DNA of 64,000 bases. It comes from Astropecten irregularis (taxonomy: Eukaryota > Echinodermata > Asteroidea > Paxillosida > Astropectinidae). The position numbers were made by a program, and so were the translations under genes. The stretch is from positions 21,108,783 through 21,172,782 of the forward strand of contig OZ020250.1 of NCBI GenBank assembly GCA_963971285.1, read 5' to 3'. Positions 52,201-61,200 of this stretch are shown here, in pieces. The notes beneath the pieces are model-generated. The model ran no database searches. It worked only from the letters and a program-made list of their open reading frames with translations, and was not told the origin of the DNA. Position 1 is the first letter of the stretch. The number at the start of each line of letters is the position of its first letter.

Positions 52201-55200
52201 CTAGGTCATGCTTTGAGGAAGGAAGAATTGGAAGACGTTGCAGTGACGGGAAAAATTGACGGAAAAAGAGCTCGAGGAAGGCAGAGACTCACTTTCATCT
52301 CAAGTCTCAGCCGCTGGATGAAGATCAGCGAAATTGAAATAATAAGAACGGCAAAGGATAGGAGGTTATGGAGATCCATGGCCACCAACGTTCTAGACGA
52401 ACAAGGCACTTAAAGAAGAAGAAGATTGTAGCGTATCTGAATTATTTTGTTGTAACAATTTAATATTTCTTCTTCTTCTTCATAAGATGACATTCGGAGA
52501 TTACTGGACCGGTCTGAGATCGAACCTATCACACCCAGGTGTCTACAAGTAGGTGCACATTTTTTTTTTTTTTTGTACATTTTTATCTCCTTTCATCCAT
52601 TTTGTTTAGTGAATGTTGTGCACACTCACCAGGTTATTAAAGGTACTATCATACTTCAAATCTCCACAAATTTAAGGGTATAAAGATGGTGATGGTAGAA
52701 ATATACTGTTAACCTTACCGTTGGCTTAGGTTCAGGCTCAGGCTCCAGCTCTGTCATCCATATGCTGAAAATATAGGTTGTGGTTTTTCATCACTGAAGC
52801 TGAAGCTCTGTTTTCCTTTTCAAACATGTCAAACCAGAGAATCTACTTCAGAACTGCAGCCAAAAGCCTGTATTTTGATACCTGTTATTTCAGAATGGAT
52901 TCACGAAATGGAGCCTGAGCCTGAGATGGAGCCTGAGCCTAAGTTTCGTAAATGCCCTATGATCAGTTCCGTTTAAAAATGTCAACGCTTCTTACTTTGT
53001 TTGTGCAGATGGTCAGATGCTAGTGATTTAGATTATGAATACTGGCTAAAAGGACAACCAGATACAGTCAACGGTGAACAGCTCTGTGTTAAGATGACCG
53101 GAGATGACGGTAAGAATTGGCACGATGTTGTAGACTTGTTTAGTATCTGATGCAATCGTGTAATTATCGTTTATTACTATACCTCATAAATATTCATGAT
53201 TGACCAAGAGCCGAACCCCAATTGGTCAAATCACTATCACGTGCCAGTGGATATATTTGCTGATCACCAGCGAGTAGGCCGGGGAATCTCCGAAGGAACT
53301 GGACAAGCAAAGGACAACAGATTTTGTTTAAATTTTGTGCATATAAACCTAGGACAGGGGAACGCGCTACATTAGGGAGACACTTTGATATTACTGTGAT
53401 ATTTGTGTTACATTGCCTAGGAAGAATTTTACTTGTGCATTCATAACATCATTCTGTCTTCCTGTAGCATCGACGGGAAGATGGACCGATGAAAACTGCG
53501 GCACCTACGCCCGATACGTCTGCAAGAAGCCTTTGCATGACATACCGGTAGTGACCCACGCCCCAACGACCCCACCCACCGGAGGCTGTCTAGATGGTTG
53601 GAAGAAGTACCCGGACAATCGCTGCTATAAGATCATGGGATCCGGTGATGATAGGGATCCCAAATTGAACTGGCAAGATGCTAAGGAACAGTGTAAGAGC
53701 GTTGGAGCATTCTTTGCATCGATACACGACGCTCACGTACAAGGTAAGAAACTGGGAAATTTCTGATGACACTTGAATTCACCAATGAGAAATTTATGTG
53801 AACCGATCTGGTCCCAGATCATCCCTAGCCAAACGAACAAAGATAATTGACTATTAGGGACACCACCAACATAGGGCTTTCCGTAAGAGCACCGGAGGTC
53901 GCTGGTTCGAATCCCACTCCAGTCAATTTGTCTTTGTTCACTTTTCATCCCTAGATCATATTCTCATATTTAAGTTGCATGAGTTGTTTTAATTACCCTC
54001 TTGTATCTTGTTCTTCTCCTATGCCCTGTAGCGTATATAACCGCTGACATGATGCTGTATGCCAACGGTGATGTGTGGATCGGCATGTCTGCACTCACAT
54101 CCGACTACAGCTTCTTATGGACAGACAGCTCATCAAATGATTTCTTTAACTGGGGATACAGCGAGCCAAACTACTACTTTCAGGTAAGCTTGTCTCTACA
54201 GATATTAGGATCTAGTGTACGTGTCGTATTTAAGATCTTGTGGTCGGTCTACAGATTGTGGACTAGTGGTGCTAAATTGCATCCTTGGGCAAGACGATTT
54301 GTCACATGTTGCTCCTCTTCACCCAGGTGTAAATGGGTACCTGTGAGGGTAGAGTTGGCTTTGTGGTTTGACTAGCCTCTGTCGGCTTACAGCAGCCATG
54401 GGCCGATTTACTTTGCTATCATTCCTAAACCCAAAATCCATCGCTAAACGGAAAATTGCTACGCGATGTAGCCATCAATTTTCCATTTAGTGATGGATTT
54501 GGGCTTTAGTGATCATCACAAAGCGTAATAGTGAAATCGGTCCCAGGTCTGTATATACTCCCCAGGGAGATGAGATTGTTTCTGGAATGAATACGTAGCC
54601 CGATGACCAGGGCAGTAGAGGGCCTATACCTTCTGCATCCTGAGGGCATGGGTATTTATCTTCAGGCGTTACTAATTCAGAACCACTTCAATCTGATTTC
54701 ACACTAGGGTGAGAATTCCACAGACTGCGTCAGAATGAAGTACGATGACGTGGACCCTGGTAAATGGAACGATGAAGATTGCTCGGCTGTCCACAGCTAC
54801 CTCTGCAAGATGAACCCAGGTACGTCTGTCAATGTCTAACCTTTTTTCTAACTTTTGTCTCTCATCTTTTCTTATGCACTCTAAGGGCCATGCCACACGA
54901 GGCAACTTTTACAGGCAATTTCGAGGCAACCAACTACACCGTATGCAGGAGGAATGTTTTGCCAAAATTAAAAGCGCGATTTATGAATTTATACTATTAA
55001 TATGATTTCAGATCCCAGCAACGTAGACAAACCAGACACGTCACCATGTCCAGACGCTCCCTCTGACGGCTACACCAAGTACGGGGATGTCTGCTTCAAG
55101 GTGGACCTGACCAAGAAGACCACTTATGAAGAGGCCAAGGCCTTCTGTGCTAATGAAGGCACAGTCCTGGCATCCATCTTGAGCGGCTTTGAGCAGGCTA

Positions 55201-58200
55201 AGCTCGGGACCATGGCGATGAATGCTGATGACAAATTCTGGATTGGTTTACATGATGACCCGGTAGGTTCATTGCCAACCTCAGTGCAAACTAGACTAGT
55301 AAAACAAAAAGGAAGAACCTATATCTCCTGGAGAGATGGACAAGGTCTTAGATAGGTGATCAAGGTTCACACTCATTTCAGACCACCATCTTCTGAGCAC
55401 AGCTGTGTTCATAGATTACAGTCTGCCTGGAATTTGGGATATTGTCCGATGGTATTCAACCATTGTGTGCCTGCATTGTTTACGCCTAGCTCCCTACACA
55501 CATGGCCCAGCCAGATGACATCTATTTGACCGATGGCTGATAATGAGGCCGGTAAAAGCTGGACAGGCTGGACTAAAGGGAATAACTGGGTAATGCTTGG
55601 AGTCGTTCAGCTTTCTTTCACTAATAAGTTTTGTAATTCACTAACTTCTTTTCCTGCAGAAAACCGGTATCTTCAGCTGGATTGACGGCTGGCCACTCTA
55701 CTATTCCAACTGGGACTGGAACGATCCCAAAGGCCTGGAATGCACCGCCGTGAAGACGCAGCCTGGTTGGTGGACCCCTGGCGGAGAATGGAAGAACGTT
55801 GAATGCTCAGAGTCATATTACACAGCCTGCAAATTTAATCAAGGTTTGTAACAAAAGAATAATTGATCAGTCAACAGTAAATGCAGATGGCTGTCCAGTA
55901 TTTCAAAGACGTCAAGTTTTATCAATAGAGAGGAAACAGCAGTTGAGGAAACATCAGGGGCTAATATTGTGGAGCTGCTTAAGCACCAAAATTTGCTTAA
56001 GCACCAAAATTTGCTGAAGCACCAAAATTGGCTTAAGCACCAAAAAACCTTGGTGCAAAATCAAATCAGTATGCCAGCCAAAACTCCTTATGAATGTTAT
56101 GTTCAGCAAACAATGGCTGAATACAAGTCCAAAGCAGTAAATTTGCTTGGTAATCCTGTTTGATCAAGGAAGACTTTTCGTGCTTGAGCAAATTTTGTGC
56201 TTAAGCAGCTCTATGAAATTGGCCCCTATAATGATCACATGATTAGAGAACAGAAAATGATGGGTAATAGCTTATTGTTAGTATGCACTACATTATTGAG
56301 AAGTTCGTGGAATCTCTGAGGTTTTGTGTCTGTCACTTTCCTGTCATAAACAGCAACTCCTCCTACGCCGGTACCCACGTCGGAAGGTTACTGCGAGGAC
56401 GATTGGACCGCCTTCGGATCAAGCTGCTACATCATGGGTTCCGGCAAGTTTGACACGGGCACGTTCAAGGAGGCTGTCTACGACTGCGACCGCTACTACG
56501 GAGGAGCTCATGTTGCCATCATCGGAAGCAAAGAGGAGAATGCCTTCGTGATGAACCTCGCCCAGAAGGATTTCGGTTTGAGCTGGATACTTATCGGTCT
56601 GGAGCGAAGCCCCTCAGGTAAGAGGGCATATGTTCACTATCTTACATCCTTTCCAATGCATCTCATCTTCTTCATCACAAATGCCTGTCTGCTTGTAACA
56701 CATAACTAGGGGAATTTGATGACAATACACCTGTTGGTTGAATTTCTTAATTGATTGGTATTTGCAAATGTTAAACAAGCTTGTATTAAATACATCCAGT
56801 ATGCCATTGTGACCTATATATGTGACACTGAGCCACAAACTATGGAGCACCTCTTGAAGTGTCCTCTATTGGAGCATAAATGCAAAGCTGAGGACCTTGC
56901 AGAGTACAATGATATTGCTAGGAGCTGTGTCCAGGCGTGGCTGCCTGGGGGATGGCTATCAGAAGACCGAAGGAGTACTGCTCGAAGGTTGATGTGGCAA
57001 TGCCATGCTCCCACTAATTGATTGATTGAACCAGTTCCCTGATGTCTATTGCTGCAGGTGCCTGGGAGTGGTTAGATGGTAGTCCTGTATACTACACCAA
57101 CTGGGGTGATGATGAACCAGGATCAAGTAACTGTGCAGAGATCAGACCGGATGCCAAGGGCAAGTGGTACGACATCGGCTGTGACATCAACAGCCACTTT
57201 ATTTGCGAGAAACCTAAACGTAAGTCCCATGCCTCATCAACATTGTGAACTATAAATCTTAATAAGGAAAGGTTTGCGTAGACACAATGTATAATCTCTT
57301 TAACCACTAACTTAAGTCTATCATCTGAGTAATAATCATCAAATAACCATAAGGGAAACTGACTGGATTGATATTAAGTCATTGAAAAGTGAACAAAGAA
57401 AAATTGACTGGAGCGAGATTCGAACCAGCGACCTCTGTCCGGAATACCAAGCCGGTACGGTATTCCAGGGATCACTGGTTCTAATTCCACCCTAGTTCAT
57501 TTCAATTTTTAGTCATAGTGTGTTTTATATTTTAGCTCTATCTTCTTTTCTTCTATTTTGGCAGTATCCTTGGTGACTACCCAGGCACCTATCCAATGTA
57601 AGTAGAATTATGGTTCATCTTATTTGAGACTGAAAATGGGCCAATTTCATAGAGCTGCTTAAGCACCAAAAATTGCTTAAGCATCAAAAACCTTGGTTAA
57701 AAATTAAATCAGTACGCCAGCCAAAACTGACAAGGAGTTCTCTTTGGTTCACTCTGTGAAATTGGCCCCATCACGTTTAATGCTCTGCCATGTTCGAATG
57801 CTGGCAACAAAAATAATGGGAGTATTGCTCATGTAATATACAGAATTAAAAAATGTCTCTAAAAATGTAGAGACTCACAATATGGATATTGGCAATTCCA
57901 CAGTAACTTACGTTACCTGTTAAGCTACTTTGACTTATTCCTTGACACAGTTATTCTTGAAAGACTCCAATAAAGAAATGTGTTATTGAATCAGCAAGTA
58001 TACCACTTAACATTCCTTGAAATGCATGCAAATATTCCAAAAAGAGGTTTTACGTTACAAAATAGGCACCGTGGAAATGCCAATAAACTTTTTATAAAAG
58101 AAAAGAAAAATCTTACAAATTTATACTGGATGATTCGCAGTGCAACCATGTCCAAATGGTGGTGATGACGGCTGGAAGTGGCTGAAACCGTACTGCTACC

Positions 58201-61200
58201 TTGCTGTTAAAAAGTACAAGAGCTGGCACGACTCCGAGGTCTGGTGCAATCAAAATGGCGGCTACCTGGCATCCATACACAGTGATGAAGAACAGAAATT
58301 CGTCAAAGAAGTGGTACGATCTTGTTTTATTACAATCTCTTTTTAGTTATAGGTCATTTTATCATGTTGGGTAGGATTTGTTAGCTCTCTTCAACTCTCC
58401 ATTATGTCAGCATACTTATTTACATAATTATTTACTACACCTCCCAATTAATACTTTTAATTAATTAAATTAATTAATGTATTTGTTGCAAGTTGAATGA
58501 AGGATTAGACGATTAAAGTTTGCTGACTTTACATAGACACATCGCACAATCAAGCCGTAACATAATATTGTCACATACTGTTAGAAAGCTCCTTTACCAG
58601 CTAAATTAAGAAGTGATATTGTGTATATCTTAAGATATAAACTGTATCTGTCTTTGTGCAGAAATCCGGTGGGTTGATATCTAAATTCTGGATTGGTTTC
58701 AACAAGCTCTATGACGAAGGTAGTGGGGACGATTACAGGTATGTAAGTCTGCATTTTCATATTCATGAATAAAATATGTAAGAGAAAGTACACAATTCAG
58801 CCTTGACCTCCACATACTCTTGTTAAGTCAGAAGAAATTGCCTAAAAAAATAGCTTTTCACTTGAACATTTCTGAAATGTTTTGCTTGAGCATCAAGAAT
58901 GTTCCATCTTTACCTTAGTCCTTAAGCCAAAGTTCTCTTTTTACAAACCTTATTGATTTGCCAAAAACCAACACTATAGCTGTACTGTGGAGCAGTGCTA
59001 ATGGGACATTCTTCTGACTTTTAGGAAAAAAGCAAACCATATAACTAAATGTTATCTCATAATCATCAAATAGTCACAAGGGAAACTGACTGGATTAATT
59101 TTAGGTCATTGAAAAGTGAACAAAGAAAAATTGATTGGAGCAGGATTCGAACCAGCAGAAAACCGTACCGGTGCTCCAACAACTGAGCTATCCAGCCCTA
59201 TGTTGCCGGTGTCCATAATAGTCAATTATCATTGTTTCATTTGTCAGTCAGAAGCATGAAACTTTGCTCATTTTCCAATAATATAAATTTTATCTCAATT
59301 AAGATTTCTGATTGATGCTTTATAACTTACCTCCTATTTTCCAGACATTTATCGGTAAATTGATGTACCTTATTTTTTCAGATGGACTGATGGATCCATT
59401 CCCGATTACACAAACTGGGATGACGGGCAGCCAAATGACCACAAAGGCGCACAGAAATGTGCACAAATGCAAAGGGGTAAGCAAAATTTAAATCCTCAGA
59501 ATGTGTAGTTTTGTTCTATAAGCATATACAAGAGCTGGCGCAGTTCTAGAGCCAATGTTTTTTGGGAGGCTAAAAGAGACAATAGTTTTTTGTTTTATTG
59601 GGGGCAGGGCCTAGAAGAGCCATTATTTCCTTTTGGGTGGGAACTAGAAGAGGCAATATTTTGGGGGGTTAGACCCTTCGCACGTGACGTCATCTTCTAA
59701 CATTCGCTTCTGCCATCTCTTATTAGAAGTAAAAAAGCAACCTAGTGCCTGCACACAAGTGTACAGCACGTTTTTCAAGTAATTGCCGTGTAATGACTGA
59801 AAAGATATTTTCGAGCATGTTTTTTTTTTGCATTTAAAATTTTTTTTTTTTTTTGGGGGGGGGAGGTGGCTACACACAATTTGGCTTCATTCAAAATACG
59901 GTTAAAGAATTAATATTGTAATGACTATCATAAATCTCAAAACAAACCATTTTTGTTCAGCTGGTTTTTTGAAATCACATTCCCTGTTCATGTAATAACA
60001 CTTTTGGATTATTTTTACTTCCAGATGGAACATGGGCCGATACAAACTGTGGAGACACCCAGGTCTTCGTCTGTAAGAGGAAGGATGACAATACCTCCCC
60101 AATCATCAAACCGTCCCCTCCTCCCGCCGTGGGTAATTGCCCTTCAGGATGGAGCAAGATAGGAACGGGCTGTTACCAAATCAATGCCGATACATCGGAT
60201 TATATGACATGGACGGACGCAAGAAGGCAATGTCAGAAACAGACCAGAGGTGATCTGGCCTCTGTGCACGATCAAGGAACACAGTGTAAGCTTGAACAAA
60301 ATCATCATTATTGTACAGTCTTCCTGAAATGCTGTGTTTTTCCTAAAAAGAGTACAATTTAAGACCAAAAACATTTTTGATCTCAGGGAGATCAAAACTC
60401 CTGTGAATAGATTTGAAAATATACTGCGAGAATTTTCAACTGTTTTCTCAAAAAGTGGGCACCGTATGGAAACTGAGAATTTTACAGATGACTGTTACTG
60501 TATCTTCCTTGGTATTTTTGCCCATGGATCTGCATTTCTTTGAAGTATGAAGTTGCTTTTCAAGAAGATTTGAAATGGGAGGTGGGAGGTAATAATTGAG
60601 CTTTGAATTAAACAGCAACAGAGGGATGAGGGAGGACAATTGCTGTGTAATTATTGGACTGATGCTTTCTTAGATCAACGCCTGACGATCTCGGCTTCTA
60701 ATATTGAACTTAATTCATATTCCTGTAGCTCTCTTGGCAAACATGTTAAAGACAGAAACTGGCAATGTATGGATTGGTCTTGCTGAGGGTACAGCTGGCT
60801 GGTTTGGCTTCCACTGGGTGGACCAGAGTAACGTAGACTACGAGCACTGGGCTAAGAATCAGCCTAGCTTTAATTTCGTAAGTTCAAATTACGCAAAAGC
60901 TTTCTCATCAATGACACTTAAATAGCTAGATCATTTGAACTTTCATTAATAAAGTGCTGCAAACTGCTCATCAGCCAAACCTGAAATTTACAAAAAATGC
61001 TTGGAGTAGGAGGGCCTGGCGTTTCGATCACAGCAGCATCTTTCTCAAAGGCAAAAAGGCTTTTAGCCTGCGATAAAGACCCTGCTAGGATGGAAACGTC
61101 AGGCCCTCCTAACTCCAAGCATTAATAAATTACGGAAGATTGAACTCCTAAATAGTACATTCTGTGCTGTATTATATCATAGTCTCTTATTCGCTGTACC

